Shown here: in pieces, positions 8,969 through 18,024 of the stretch
Layout: each line of letters opens with the position of its first letter
How positions within the stretch are numbered: position 1 is the first letter of the stretch
Translations under genes and position numbers: made by a program
The notes under the pieces: model-generated
Told to the model about the DNA's origin: nothing
What the model saw: the letters and a program-made list of their open reading frames with translations, nothing else
Databases searched by the model: none
NCBI RefSeq assembly: GCF_000372065.1
Contig: NZ_AQVB01000005.1
Span: 46,725 to 110,724, forward strand
Length of the DNA stretch: 64,000 bases
Origin: Oligella urethralis DSM 7531
GTDB lineage: Bacteria > Pseudomonadota > Gammaproteobacteria > Burkholderiales > Burkholderiaceae_B
Direction of reading: 5' to 3'

Positions 8969-9727
8969 TTAACTCTCAGCAGAGTCGCCCTCTTCCTCTT
9001 GCGTCTCATACGATGTATTAATACTGTCTCTACTAGCGACTTTCAGTACGTTTTTATTACCAGTGTGACGCACATCCTCACCCTGAACCGTATAAATCAC
9101 ACGCTCAGCCATGTTTTTAGCATGGTCGCCAATACGCTCTAAGGAACGTGCCATAAACATTAAATCGATAGCGGAGCTGATGGTACGTGGATCCTCAATC
9201 ATAAAGCTACTGGTTTCACGTAACACGCTGCGCCACTCTTTATTAATCTTTTTATCACGACGCACCACTTCAGCAGCGGCGATAGGATCGAAACGAGCAA
9301 ATGCATCCAGTACATCATGCAAGTTTTTGACCACCAGACTACCCATATAACTTAGGTCAACAATGGGCTCAAAACGAGCTTGTTGCTCGATCAGGCGTCT
9401 GGCCGTACGCGCCATTTTCTCGGACTCATCCCCAGAACGCTCCAAGTCGGTTAACATTTTAGTGACCGATAAAAGCAAACGTAAGTCAATCGCTGCCGGT
9501 TGTTGACGTGCAATCACCTGAGTAATCAAGGAGTCAATCTCGACTTCCAAGTTGTTTACTTCAATTTCATACTCCATGACGCGCTCAACTAATGCCGTGT
9601 TACCGGAGCTAAGCGTTTCAACTGCGTCATTAATCATGGACTCAACCAAGCCGCCCATGCGTAGAAACTGAGAACGAATTTGCTCTAAAGACTCGCCGTA
9701 ACGGGTACTTGTGTGCTGTTCAATCAT
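8969..9727 (-). CDS. phoU: Phosphate-specific transport system accessory protein PhoU
   Basis: Protein of 252 residues made of two repeated three-helix PhoU domains. The characteristic metal-cluster motifs E-x3-D-x3-E appear in LTDLERSGDESEKMA and SLERIGDHAKNMAE. PhoU restrains PhoR/PhoB signalling and the Pst phosphate transporter at the membrane. The ATG at 9727 is chosen over the in-frame ATG at 9739 because GGAG lies just after the latter and at good spacing before the former. No pst genes or phoBR are adjacent here; its upstream neighbour on the same strand is rpiA. Confidence 0.93.
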   Translation of the reverse strand: MIEQHTSTRYGESLEQIRSQFLRMGGLVESMINDAVETLSSGNTALVERVMEYEIEVNNLEVEIDSLITQVIARQQPAAIDLRLLLSVTKMLTDLERSGDESEKMARTARRLIEQQARFEPIVDLSYMGSLVVKNLHDVLDAFARFDPIAAAEVVRRDKKINKEWRSVLRETSSFMIEDPRTISSAIDLMFMARSLERIGDHAKNMAERVIYTVQGEDVRHTGNKNVLKVASRDSINTSYETQEEEGDSAES

Positions 9728-9748
9728 CTGACACTCCATATTGAAAAT

Positions 9749-9763
9749 TATTACATTGTAATA
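9749..9763. promoter_or_regulatory. Short palindrome upstream of phoU
   Basis: TATTACATTGTAATA is a perfect inverted repeat around one central base, in the 60 nt between rpiA and phoU. It could be an operator, though an AT-rich palindrome of this size may arise by chance. It does not resemble a Pho box. Confidence 0.3.
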
Positions 9764-9787
9764 GTAGATTATGACAACTCAATGACA

Positions 9788-10468
9788 TTAGGCCGTGATA
9801 ACTTTGACGCCCTGCGGTGCTGCCATTAAAACAACGCTGGCCGGACGCAGTGCAAATAAACCGCAAGTCACCACTCCCGGGATTTGATTAATCTGCTGCT
9901 CTAGTGCAGCTGCATCGGCTAATTGAAAGCCAGCCACATCTAAAATAGGATGGCCATTATCCGTAATGAAGCCGCTACGTTCTACCACCTCGCTCGCCCC
10001 CAAGGCTTTAAGCTGATTAGTAACGGCGTGCTTTGCCATCTGAATCACTTCTAGGGGAATCTTAAAACGACCTAAATGCGTAACCCACTTAGAATCATCT
10101 ACAATACAAACAAAACGCTCGGCCACTGAGGCAACGATTTTCTCACGCGTTAGGGCACCACCACCCCCCTTAATCATCTGCAATTTGGGATTCACCTCAT
10201 CCGCACCGTCCACATACACCGACATCGAATCGATCTCATTTAACTCAAAGACCTGGATACCATGCGCTTGTAAACGTGCTGCCGTACGTTCTGAACTGGC
10301 CACGGTGCCCTTAAACTGATCCTTGTATGGTGCTAAGGCATCGATAAACTTGTCTGCGGTGGAACCGGTGCCCACACCAATCACGGCATCGGCCGTAAAA
10401 AACTCACGAATATAGGCTACGGCAGCCTCTGCTACTTGCTGCTTTAATTGATCCTGACTTAAACTCAC
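9788..10468 (-). CDS. rpiA: Ribose-5-phosphate isomerase A
   Basis: Protein of 226 residues, normal for RpiA. It interconverts ribulose 5-phosphate and ribose 5-phosphate in the pentose phosphate pathway. Diagnostic motifs are GVGTGSTA (phosphate binding), YVDGADEV (catalytic Asp pair) and KGGGGALTREKI (active-site Lys and Glu). The start is GTG at 10468, which overlaps the stop of the upstream gene in a GTGA arrangement, with GGAG nearby. The two are therefore translationally coupled. Confidence 0.96.
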   Translation of the reverse strand: MSLSQDQLKQQVAEAAVAYIREFFTADAVIGVGTGSTADKFIDALAPYKDQFKGTVASSERTAARLQAHGIQVFELNEIDSMSVYVDGADEVNPKLQMIKGGGGALTREKIVASVAERFVCIVDDSKWVTHLGRFKIPLEVIQMAKHAVTNQLKALGASEVVERSGFITDNGHPILDVAGFQLADAAALEQQINQIPGVVTCGLFALRPASVVLMAAPQGVKVITA

Positions 10469-10812
10469 GCCACGAACTCCTGATAAGAGGCTTCTGAAAA
10501 GCCTAATTTAAAACCACCCGGATAAATCAGTAAAGGCCGCTTCATCACGCTGGGATGGGCTTGGATTAAGGCAATGTGATCCGCCTCGCTATTCAACACT
10601 TTAGCGCTATCGTCTAATTGACGCCATGTCTGCGAGGCCTTATTAATCAGTTTATCCCAACCTAAGGCGGCTGCCCAGGTTGTTAATTGTTCAGCACTCG
10701 GCACCTGCTCGCGCACATCAATCATAAGCACCTCATGCCCCTGGGCTTCAAGCCACTTTTTTGCCTTAACACAGGTGCTACAACGCTTTAAACCAACTAT
10801 TTGAAATGACAT
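10465..10812 (-). CDS. ArsC/Spx-family thioredoxin-fold reductase (YffB-like)
   Basis: Protein of 115 residues with the thioredoxin-like fold of the ArsC/Spx/YffB family. It has an N-terminal CSTC redox motif (LKRCSTCVKAKKWL), the MKRPLLI segment that supplies the conserved Arg and cis-Pro, and a C-terminal FSEASYQEF helix. YffB proteins are thought to be glutathione-dependent thiol reductases rather than true arsenate reductases. The extra Cys gives a CxxC pair. It overlaps rpiA by 4 nt, so the two form an operon; no arsenic genes are nearby. Confidence 0.85.
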   Translation of the reverse strand: MSFQIVGLKRCSTCVKAKKWLEAQGHEVLMIDVREQVPSAEQLTTWAAALGWDKLINKASQTWRQLDDSAKVLNSEADHIALIQAHPSVMKRPLLIYPGGFKLGFSEASYQEFVA

Positions 10813-10889
10813 TCATATACCCTTTACTGTTTCATCGAATTGCTGCGACTCAGACTATCTCGCTCAAACAATACGCTATGATCGCTAGT

Positions 10890-10928
10890 TAAACAAGTAA
10901 TTAGCGGCCTGAAACGGCCGCTAATTAC
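10890..10928 (-). terminator. Terminator of the potFGHI operon
   Basis: A perfect 13-bp stem (GTAATTAGCGGCC / GGCCGCTAATTAC) with a 6-nt loop lies 6 nt past the potI stop, followed on the minus strand by TTGTTT. Confidence 0.75.
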
Positions 10929-10934
10929 ATCAGT

Positions 10935-11735
10935 TTAACTGTCAGTCTTTTTAAACTGTAAACGATTACCAATGATCACGCAAACACCAACGATAAATAT
11001 CATGATCGTCGCCAAGGCATTGACCTCGGGTTTAATGCCTAAGCGCACACGGGAAAACACCTCGACTGGCAAGGTAGTGTAGCCTGGTCCATTAAGGAAG
11101 GAAGCAATCACCACATCGTCCATCGATAAAGTAAAGGCCAGTAACCAAGCAGCCACCATCGCCGGTGCAATTAGGGGTAGCACAATGCTAAAAAATACCT
11201 TTAGCGGGGTCGCACCCAAATCCATCGCCGCTTCCTCAAGCGAACGATCCAGCTCCCGAATACGTGAGGCAACCACCACCGACACATAGGCAACACACAG
11301 CACCACATGACCAACCCAAATGGTAAACATGCCATTTTCTGCGGGGAAACCGATAATAGATCTGAGCTCAATAATCATCAATAAAATTGACACACCCAAG
11401 ATCACCTCCGGAATCACCAACGGCGCATTTAACATACCGATAAAGAGTGGAAAACCTAAAAAAGGCCCTTTACGGACTAGGACATAAGCCGCCCAGGTAC
11501 CCACAATCACCGCTGCTGTGGCTGAAAGTACAGCAATTTTGATGGATAACCAAGCCGCTTTTAAAAGATTCGTATCACTCATCAGGCTTTGATACCAACG
11601 CAAAGAAAAGCCGGTCCAAGTCGATTGCAGTGCAGAGTCATTAAAGGAAAAAACCACTAAGGACAGAATCGGTAAATATAAAAACCCGAAACCGACGATA
11701 AACACAAAGTATTTAAACAAGGTACTTAGTCTCAT
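10935..11735 (-). CDS. potI: Putrescine/spermidine ABC transporter permease PotI
   Basis: Protein of 266 residues, an inner-membrane permease of the MalG/PotC/PotI type with about six transmembrane segments. The EAA loop reads EEAAMDLGATPLKVFFSIVLPL and contacts the ATPase PotG. With PotH it forms the membrane channel of the polyamine importer. Its ATG overlaps the last base of the potH stop codon (TGATG), and a terminator follows. Confidence 0.93.
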   Translation of the reverse strand: MRLSTLFKYFVFIVGFGFLYLPILSLVVFSFNDSALQSTWTGFSLRWYQSLMSDTNLLKAAWLSIKIAVLSATAAVIVGTWAAYVLVRKGPFLGFPLFIGMLNAPLVIPEVILGVSILLMIIELRSIIGFPAENGMFTIWVGHVVLCVAYVSVVVASRIRELDRSLEEAAMDLGATPLKVFFSIVLPLIAPAMVAAWLLAFTLSMDDVVIASFLNGPGYTTLPVEVFSRVRLGIKPEVNALATIMIFIVGVCVIIGNRLQFKKTDS

Positions 11736-12646
11736 CAGTTTTGCTCCTTCAATTGCTTAGCCTGGTTAATCTGGAACAATACCAAAGGAATCAATAAAAT
11801 CAATAGCATCACCACGGCAATGGCTGCTGCCATTGGCCAATTGGAGTTAGTAAAGTACTGATCCCACATCACTCGACCAATCATATAGGTATTGGTACCG
11901 CCTAATAACTCAGGAATCACATACTCACCTACTGAAGGAATAAAGACCAACATCGCACCCGCTATCACGCCAGAAATCGATAAAGGTAAGGTGATGGTAA
12001 TAAATGCTTTAATCGGTCGCGCGCCCAGATCATAGGCCGCATCAATTAAACGCTGATCATGCTTTAATAGATTGGTATAGAGTGGCAAAATAAAAAAGGG
12101 TAAATAGGTATAAACCAAACCGATATACACAGCAATATCCGTACGATAAAGCTCAATCGGCGTATCAATAACGCCAAGCCAAATTAAAAAGTTATTGAGC
12201 AAACCCTCATTGCGCAGAATGCCGGCCCATGCATAGACCCGCAACAGTAAGGAGGTCCAAAATGGCAAAATCACGCCCAGCAGTAATAAGTTCCGTGTTT
12301 TGGGATTGGCTTGGGCAATAAAATAAGCCATGGGATAGCCAATCAAAATACAACATAAGGTGGTGATTGCTGCCATTTTAATGGAGCGTATATACGCCTC
12401 TACAAAAATCGTATCAGTAAATAGCGTGATATAGCTTTCTAAATACAGCGAAAAGCGCAAAACAGCGGATTTATATTCAAATAATTGCGAATATGGCGGC
12501 TGCCCAAAAATAGACTCCGCAAAGCTGATTTTTAAGACAATTAAAAAAGGTATCAATAATGTCAAAATCAGCCAGACAAACGGCGGCACAATACTTAAGC
12601 GCTCCCGCGTCGGCAACCAAGAAAATAAAGCAGCTAATCTCGTCAT
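11735..12646 (-). CDS. potH: Putrescine/spermidine ABC transporter permease PotH
   Basis: Protein of 303 residues, the PotB/PotH-type inner-membrane subunit. It has an N-terminal membrane segment (FVWLILTLLIPFLIVLKISF), five further hydrophobic segments and the EAA-type loop IDAAYDLGARPIKAFITITL. It pairs with PotI to form the pore. Its start overlaps the potG stop by 4 nt (ATGA) and its stop overlaps potI by 1 nt, so potG, potH and potI are tightly coupled. Confidence 0.93.
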   Translation of the reverse strand: MTRLAALFSWLPTRERLSIVPPFVWLILTLLIPFLIVLKISFAESIFGQPPYSQLFEYKSAVLRFSLYLESYITLFTDTIFVEAYIRSIKMAAITTLCCILIGYPMAYFIAQANPKTRNLLLLGVILPFWTSLLLRVYAWAGILRNEGLLNNFLIWLGVIDTPIELYRTDIAVYIGLVYTYLPFFILPLYTNLLKHDQRLIDAAYDLGARPIKAFITITLPLSISGVIAGAMLVFIPSVGEYVIPELLGGTNTYMIGRVMWDQYFTNSNWPMAAAIAVVMLLILLIPLVLFQINQAKQLKEQN

Positions 12647-13764
12647 GATGCTAATACCGTCCCACTATCCGGCCCCCAGGTAATATACACCTCATCGTCA
12701 ATGCTGGGTGCATCCTCTAAGGCCATACGCGCTGGCATACTGGCATCCACCACCTTACCAGAATCCAACTCAATTTGATAAAGCATATAGCTACCCATCC
12801 ATGCTACGTGCGTCACCACACCATAGGCCACGTTAACCGAATCATCCGGTTCTTCTGTCAAGACACGAATTTGCTCAGGACGAATAGACACATAGACTTC
12901 CATCCCTAAAGGCTCATTGACCCCGTGGCTCACATAGAGCGGGCTTTCTAAATCATCGGATTCAATTAACACGTGATCCGGCTCATCCACCACAATTCGC
13001 CCTTTGAAAATATTGGTATTACCGATAAAGCTGGCAACAAAGCGCGAGTTAGGGAAGCTATACACATCCTTTGGTGTACCCTGCTGAATAATTTCACCGG
13101 CAGTCATCACGGCTAAGCGATTGGCCATGGTCATGGCCTCTTCCTGATCGTGGGTCACCATAATACACGTAACGCCCACTTGTTCAATAATTTTAGTCAG
13201 CTCAATCTGTGTTTTTTGACGGATTTGCTTATCTAAGGCCGACATCGGCTCATCTAATAACAGTAATTTAGGGCGCTTAACCAAGCTGCGCGCTAAGGCC
13301 ACACGCTGTTGCTGACCACCGGAGAGTTGCGATGGTTTACGACGCGCCATCCCGGCCATTTGCACTAAATCCAAAGCCTCAAACACACGCTGATGAATTT
13401 CTTGCTTATCGACGCCCTCTTGCTTTAGTCCGAAGGCGACATTAGCCTCTACCGTCATATGTGGAAATAAGGCATAGGACTGAAACATCATATTTACCGG
13501 GCGCTTATAGGCCGGCACATTGGCAATATCAACACCGTCAAGAAAAATCTGACCAGAGGTGGGCTTTTCAAAACCGGCTAACATCCTCAATAAGGTGGAC
13601 TTACCACAACCCGAGCTACCTAACAGTGCAAATATCTCATTGCGCTTAACAGTTAGATCCACCCCTTTAACTGCTACTACCTCACCATAAATCTTTTTTA
13701 AATTGACCAGTTTTAAAAACTCGTCATCAGTCGTTGCTGTCGTCGCTATGCGTCCATCAGTCAT
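12643..13764 (-). CDS. potG: Polyamine ABC transporter ATP-binding protein PotG
   Basis: Protein of 373 residues. The nucleotide-binding domain has Walker A (GSSGCGKST), Q-loop (FQSYALFP), signature LSGGQQQRVALARSL, Walker B (LLLLDEPMSAL) and the switch His in VTHDQEEA. A C-terminal TOBE domain (about 280-373) is typical of PotA/PotG. It energises putrescine or spermidine import through PotH and PotI. A hairpin lies between potF and potG. Confidence 0.94.
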   Translation of the reverse strand: MTDGRIATTATTDDEFLKLVNLKKIYGEVVAVKGVDLTVKRNEIFALLGSSGCGKSTLLRMLAGFEKPTSGQIFLDGVDIANVPAYKRPVNMMFQSYALFPHMTVEANVAFGLKQEGVDKQEIHQRVFEALDLVQMAGMARRKPSQLSGGQQQRVALARSLVKRPKLLLLDEPMSALDKQIRQKTQIELTKIIEQVGVTCIMVTHDQEEAMTMANRLAVMTAGEIIQQGTPKDVYSFPNSRFVASFIGNTNIFKGRIVVDEPDHVLIESDDLESPLYVSHGVNEPLGMEVYVSIRPEQIRVLTEEPDDSVNVAYGVVTHVAWMGSYMLYQIELDSGKVVDASMPARMALEDAPSIDDEVYITWGPDSGTVLAS

Positions 13765-13796
13765 AGTAATCTCAATTCCTCTTGCTAAAATTGATT

Positions 13797-13838
13797 AATG
13801 GCCCGTCAATTAAGAAAGTCTTAATCCTACGGGCCATT
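13797..13838 (-). terminator. Intercistronic hairpin between potF and potG
   Basis: AATGGCCCGT pairs with ACGGGCCATT (10 bp). The 22-nt loop itself contains TTAAGA...TCTTAA. There is no strong T-run. Such hairpins after binding-protein genes often protect the upstream message or attenuate read-through, giving excess PotF; that role is inference. Confidence 0.6.
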
Positions 13839-13870
13839 GATAAAAGCAAAGCTTATCGCTTGTTTAACAA

Positions 13871-14968
13871 CTAGCGTCCTGCTTTTAGCTCAGCCCATAA
13901 GCGGGTTTGTAAACGAAGAATATTCATCGGCTGAGGCTTAATCACAAAGAGTGTTTTAGCCTTTTCAGCGCTCGGGTATAACTCTTCATTTTCTGCTAGC
14001 TCAGGTAAAACATGTTCACGTGCGCTTTTATTCGCATTGGTAAAGAACATTTCATTGGTAATCGCCGCATGTACTTCGGGTGTTTCAATGTAGTTAATAA
14101 ACTTCATTGCATTATCAAAGTTAGGGGCATCTTTAGGTACTGCCATGGTATCAAACCATACTGGCGCACCGTCATTAGGCGTAAAGTAAGCGACCTCAAA
14201 GTCACGCTTCGCTTCTTTGGCTCGGTCAGCAGCAATCATCACATCACCATTAAAACCATAGACAAAGCATAAGTCGCCAGAAGCTAACTCATCGATATAA
14301 CCAGAGGAGCTGAACTGACGCACATAAGGACGAATCTTTTTCAAAACCTCTATCGCCTCACGGTAATCCGCCTCTTCAGAACTATTAGGATCCTTGCCTA
14401 AATAATGTAGAACGGCTGGGAAAACCTGTGCCGCCTCATCCAAAATAGACACACCACAACTGCGTAGCTTTTCTACCTTGGCAGGATCGAATAAATTAGA
14501 CCAGTCGCGAAAATCGTAGTCCTCACCCATGATTTCTTTGACCTTGGTCACGTTATAGCCCAGACCATTGGTGCCATAACCCCAAGGGATTAAGTATTCA
14601 TTGCCCGGATCGACTTGTGCCACCACGGCCATAATATCTGGATCCAAATGCTTCCAGTTAGGGATTTTGGATTTATCTAGCTTTTGTAGTAAACCGGCCT
14701 CAATCTGACGCGCTGCATAGTGAGTGGCTGGTACAACCACATCATAGCCAGACTTACCAGTTAATAACTTCGCTTGTAAAATATCATTGGTATCGTAGGT
14801 GTCGTAACGGACTTTGATGCCGGTTTCACGTTCAAAACCAGGAATTGTATCGGGTGCAGTATATTCAGCCCAGTTATAGACATTGACGACATTATCATCT
14901 TGTGCGGTAGCAGTGCCGGCAACAAGGGTGGAAAACATTAAAGCGAGACCAATTGACTTCAGTTTCAT
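13871..14968 (-). CDS. potF: Periplasmic putrescine/spermidine-binding protein PotF
   Basis: Protein of 365 residues with a cleavable signal peptide (hydrophobic core after KLKS, cleavage after TATA). The mature part begins with the family pattern VVNVYNWAEYTAP, whose Tyr-Asn-Trp lines the polyamine pocket, and includes YDVVVPATHYAARQI and the WFDTMAVPKDA region carrying ligand-contacting Trp and Asp. It delivers putrescine or spermidine to PotGHI. The ATG at 14968 has GGGGG 9 nt upstream and gives a proper signal peptide; the in-frame start at 14998 would add ten residues before it. Confidence 0.93.
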   Translation of the reverse strand: MKLKSIGLALMFSTLVAGTATAQDDNVVNVYNWAEYTAPDTIPGFERETGIKVRYDTYDTNDILQAKLLTGKSGYDVVVPATHYAARQIEAGLLQKLDKSKIPNWKHLDPDIMAVVAQVDPGNEYLIPWGYGTNGLGYNVTKVKEIMGEDYDFRDWSNLFDPAKVEKLRSCGVSILDEAAQVFPAVLHYLGKDPNSSEEADYREAIEVLKKIRPYVRQFSSSGYIDELASGDLCFVYGFNGDVMIAADRAKEAKRDFEVAYFTPNDGAPVWFDTMAVPKDAPNFDNAMKFINYIETPEVHAAITNEMFFTNANKSAREHVLPELAENEELYPSAEKAKTLFVIKPQPMNILRLQTRLWAELKAGR

Positions 14969-15032
14969 CTGAGCAAACCCCCTTATACAAAAAAACAAAA
15001 AACTAATGATATAGCTAATTTAGCTTAAAGGG

Positions 15033-15800
15033 CTAATTATTTTCAATTAATTGATAATATTTTGAAATTTGTTCCATAAATACAATACTTTGTTCCCCAC
15101 AAAGCTTGATTAAGGAGCGCTCTAAGCGAGCTAAATTCTGTTGTCGTTGACGCGGAGTCACGGTGATTTTTTTGGCCTTATCAAAATCAATGATATAAGC
15201 TTGCATTGGCTCACTACCACATAAAATATTATGGGCATTTAAATCTGCATGCCATACGCCTAAATCGTGCATTTGATGAATGCTTTTTGCCGTTGCTGCG
15301 GCGTAGGCGGCTGCCGTCTCTTCACTCAGCTTCTGCTGCAGATAGTGCTGACAAATCTCAGCCAGGCTTTGGCTATCCGCAATTAAACTGGTAATTAACG
15401 CCATTTCACAAAATAAACCCTGGCGCTGATAACATGCACCTAAGGCTTTGGGCACAGCGAGCCCTGCCTGCTGCAAATAAGTCAGTATGCTGAACTCCTG
15501 AAAGGCCCGACTTTGTTCAGGACCGGTAAAAAAATACTTTGATTGATTAAATTTACCAATCAAACCACCACGCCGATACTGTCTTAACACCGCTGGACCT
15601 ACTGCGGTCGGGACATACCAAGCCGCATTACGACCGCCACTACCCACCTTTACAGCCTCGCGCTGATAATGTGATGGCTGAAATATCGCTGGGCTAAAGC
15701 AAGCTTCTAAACTATGTCCACGACTGAGTATCGCAGCTTGCCACTCTGGATGAATTAACACTCCCCAATTCTTAGCTTGGACCGTTGCTGTGATTGCCAT
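15033..15800 (-). CDS. kdkA: 3-deoxy-D-manno-octulosonic acid (KDO) kinase
   Basis: Protein of 255 residues of the KdkA family, a small kinase-like fold (as in lipopolysaccharide kinases WaaP/KdkA). It phosphorylates the single KDO residue of the LPS inner core in organisms with a mono-KDO core. Seen: GRNAAWYVP, VLRQYRRGGLIGK, the SRAFQEF segment, and the catalytic loop VWHADLNAHNIL with the downstream metal-binding IIDFDKA. No other LPS genes are adjacent. It lies just upstream of potF on the same strand. Confidence 0.9.
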   Translation of the reverse strand: MAITATVQAKNWGVLIHPEWQAAILSRGHSLEACFSPAIFQPSHYQREAVKVGSGGRNAAWYVPTAVGPAVLRQYRRGGLIGKFNQSKYFFTGPEQSRAFQEFSILTYLQQAGLAVPKALGACYQRQGLFCEMALITSLIADSQSLAEICQHYLQQKLSEETAAAYAAATAKSIHQMHDLGVWHADLNAHNILCGSEPMQAYIIDFDKAKKITVTPRQRQQNLARLERSLIKLCGEQSIVFMEQISKYYQLIENN

Positions 15801-15871
15801 AGACCATTATCCTAAACATTTGAATTTGCTTTGCATTGTCAACGACTTCATCATTTTATCGCTGCAGGCAC

Positions 15872-16642
15872 TTATTTAAATAGCAGTAATAAAAAGGTCA
15901 GCAACAACACCAGCACAAAGAGCCTTTTTAAAAAGACTTCCGATAAATGCATCGCTAATCGGATCGCCTGTCGCACCATCAATACCCCACCAATAGCGAG
16001 CGGAATTCCAATAGACCAATCGGTATTACCATGCCAAGCATAGGTAATAAGTGCCATGGTCACGCCTGGCAAGACCAACGTTAAACCAATACCTTGGGCG
16101 ACTACCTGTCGATAACCGTAAATTAAGGTTAAGACAGGCACGGCGATTAAGGAACCACCCACACCGAAAAAGCCTCCTATCAAACCGGCAGCCAAGCCTA
16201 ACACCAGAAAGCCCACCGTACCCATTGCTCTATGCGGTGGGCGTGGCTTAGTTAAATCGACATTCTTACGAGGTAAAGTTTGCCATAAATATAAGCAAGC
16301 TAATAATAAGAGCAAAAAAGCAAAGCAGCGTCTTAACAATACGGGATCGATGTGTTGAGCCCAAGTTGATGAAAGATTGGTAAAAACAATATTCACCAGA
16401 ATCGCCAGGCTCACACCCTTAAAATCAATTTTATGATGCTTGTTATAACCGTACACTGCGAGCAAAACATTGCCCACAATCATCACCAGACCGGTGCCTT
16501 GAGCTAATTGCTGTGGCATATCAAAGACAATGGCTAACATTGGTATCGCCACAATACCACCGCCAATGCCGACTAAGGCACCTACAAAGCCAATGATCGC
16601 TCCGAGCGCCACAAACATGGCAAAATTTAAAACCAGTTCCAA
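15872..16642 (-). CDS. TauE/SafE-family sulfite/anion exporter
   Basis: Protein of 256 residues, highly hydrophobic with about seven to eight transmembrane segments in two homologous halves. Each half opens with the family's glycine-rich pattern (GFVGALVGIGGGIVAIP and GLIGGFFGVGGSLIAVP). Such proteins export sulfite, sulfoacetate or related anions; the substrate here is unknown. The apparent start is a TTG at 16642, with GAGAG inside the 3' end of radA 4 nt away. An ATG at 16618 is a possible alternative but would cut the first membrane segment. Last gene of the alr-radA unit. Confidence 0.85.
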   Translation of the reverse strand: MELVLNFAMFVALGAIIGFVGALVGIGGGIVAIPMLAIVFDMPQQLAQGTGLVMIVGNVLLAVYGYNKHHKIDFKGVSLAILVNIVFTNLSSTWAQHIDPVLLRRCFAFLLLLLACLYLWQTLPRKNVDLTKPRPPHRAMGTVGFLVLGLAAGLIGGFFGVGGSLIAVPVLTLIYGYRQVVAQGIGLTLVLPGVTMALITYAWHGNTDWSIGIPLAIGGVLMVRQAIRLAMHLSEVFLKRLFVLVLLLTFLLLLFK

Positions 16643-16646
16643 AGCG

Positions 16647-18017
16647 CTACTCTCTTCTTAAATAGTCAAAAATATCAACAAGACGAGAAACTGGCCAAAT
16701 AGTCAGTCCCGGCAGTGGCTGCTTCGGTGCATTATGCTTAGGGATCATGGCAATTTCAAAGCCTAATTTTGCGGCCTCTTTAAGGCGCTCCTGGCCACGG
16801 GTGGCGGGTCGAATTTCACCAGCTAAACCTACCTCACCAAAAGCAAAAAAGCCCTTGGGCAGTGGTTTATCACGCAAAGAAGAAATTAACGCCAAAATCA
16901 CCGGCAAGTCGGAAGCGGTTTCACTGATACGGACCCCGCCCACGGCATTAATAAACACATCCTGATTAAAGGTGGGGATACCGCCATGCCGATGTAAGAC
17001 CGCCAATAGCATAGCTAAACGTCCCCCATCCAAGCCTAGACTAAGACGTCGAGGATTAGGTACATGCGCAGTATCGGCCAAGGCCTGAATCTCCACCAAT
17101 AAGGGACGTGTACCCTCTTGTGTCGCCATCACACACGAACCTGCAATATCACTAGAATGCTGGGATAAGAAAATCGCCGAGGGATTATTAATACCTCGTA
17201 AGCCCTTATCCGTCATGGCAAAAACGCCTAATTCATTGACCGCGCCAAAACGGTTTTTAAAAGCACGAATCAAGCGATGCGAAGAATGACTATCGCCCTC
17301 AAAATATAACACCGTGTCAACAATATGCTCCAGCACACGCGGTCCAGCCAGACTGCCATCCTTGGTCACATGACCAATCATCACTAAGGCTATATCGTTT
17401 TGCTTTGCTAAACGCGTTAGTTGCGCAGCACATTCACGCACCTGTGAGACTGAACCGGGGGCTGCGGTCAGTTCCGAAGAAAACATGGTCTGAATTGAGT
17501 CAATCACAACCACTTTAGGACTTACCTCGGCCACCGCGCGTTGAATTGCTTCCAGTTGAATTTCCGCTAATAACTGTACTGACTCGGTATTTAATTCCAA
17601 GCGCTTGGCACGTAAGGCGACCTGCTGATCCGATTCCTCACCTGTAACATACAATACATTTTGGCTAAAGGATAAACTAGTTAATACTTGAAGTAACAGA
17701 GTCGATTTACCGATCCCTGGATCGCCACCAATGAGCACCACCGAACCAGCCACTAAGCCACCACCCAAAACACGGTCAAACTCAGTCAAGCCGGTACTCA
17801 TACGCGGCGTATCCTGCATCTGTACATCAGCCAAACGACGCACCGTGCTGCTAGCTGCCAAATGCTCAAAACGATTAGCCACAGCGGCTTTGCTAAGGGG
17901 CTGTTCACGCGTTTCCTCTAAGGTATTCCACTCTCGACAATGGGGACATTGCCCTTGCCATCTCAGCGTGGTACCACCACAGGATTGACAACTGTAGATT
18001 GTTCTTGCTTTTGCCAT
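16647..18017 (-). CDS. radA: DNA repair protein RadA
   Basis: Protein of 456 residues. N-terminal zinc finger CQSCG-x9-CPHC, RecA-like ATPase core with Walker A (GGDPGIGKST), the RadA-specific KNRFG motif (AFKNRFGAVNELG), and a C-terminal Lon-protease-like domain without the catalytic residues. RadA is a helicase acting on recombination intermediates, promoting branch migration with RecA. It lies between alr (7-nt gap) and the TauE-like gene (4-nt gap), so the three are cotranscribed. Confidence 0.96.
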   Translation of the reverse strand: MAKARTIYSCQSCGGTTLRWQGQCPHCREWNTLEETREQPLSKAAVANRFEHLAASSTVRRLADVQMQDTPRMSTGLTEFDRVLGGGLVAGSVVLIGGDPGIGKSTLLLQVLTSLSFSQNVLYVTGEESDQQVALRAKRLELNTESVQLLAEIQLEAIQRAVAEVSPKVVVIDSIQTMFSSELTAAPGSVSQVRECAAQLTRLAKQNDIALVMIGHVTKDGSLAGPRVLEHIVDTVLYFEGDSHSSHRLIRAFKNRFGAVNELGVFAMTDKGLRGINNPSAIFLSQHSSDIAGSCVMATQEGTRPLLVEIQALADTAHVPNPRRLSLGLDGGRLAMLLAVLHRHGGIPTFNQDVFINAVGGVRISETASDLPVILALISSLRDKPLPKGFFAFGEVGLAGEIRPATRGQERLKEAAKLGFEIAMIPKHNAPKQPLPGLTIWPVSRLVDIFDYLRRE

Positions 18018-18024
18018 TGACTTA

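Noticed and set aside
10465-10812. True arsenate reductase
   Set aside because: The thioredoxin-like fold matches, but the sequence is closer to YffB/Spx and no ars genes adjoin it.
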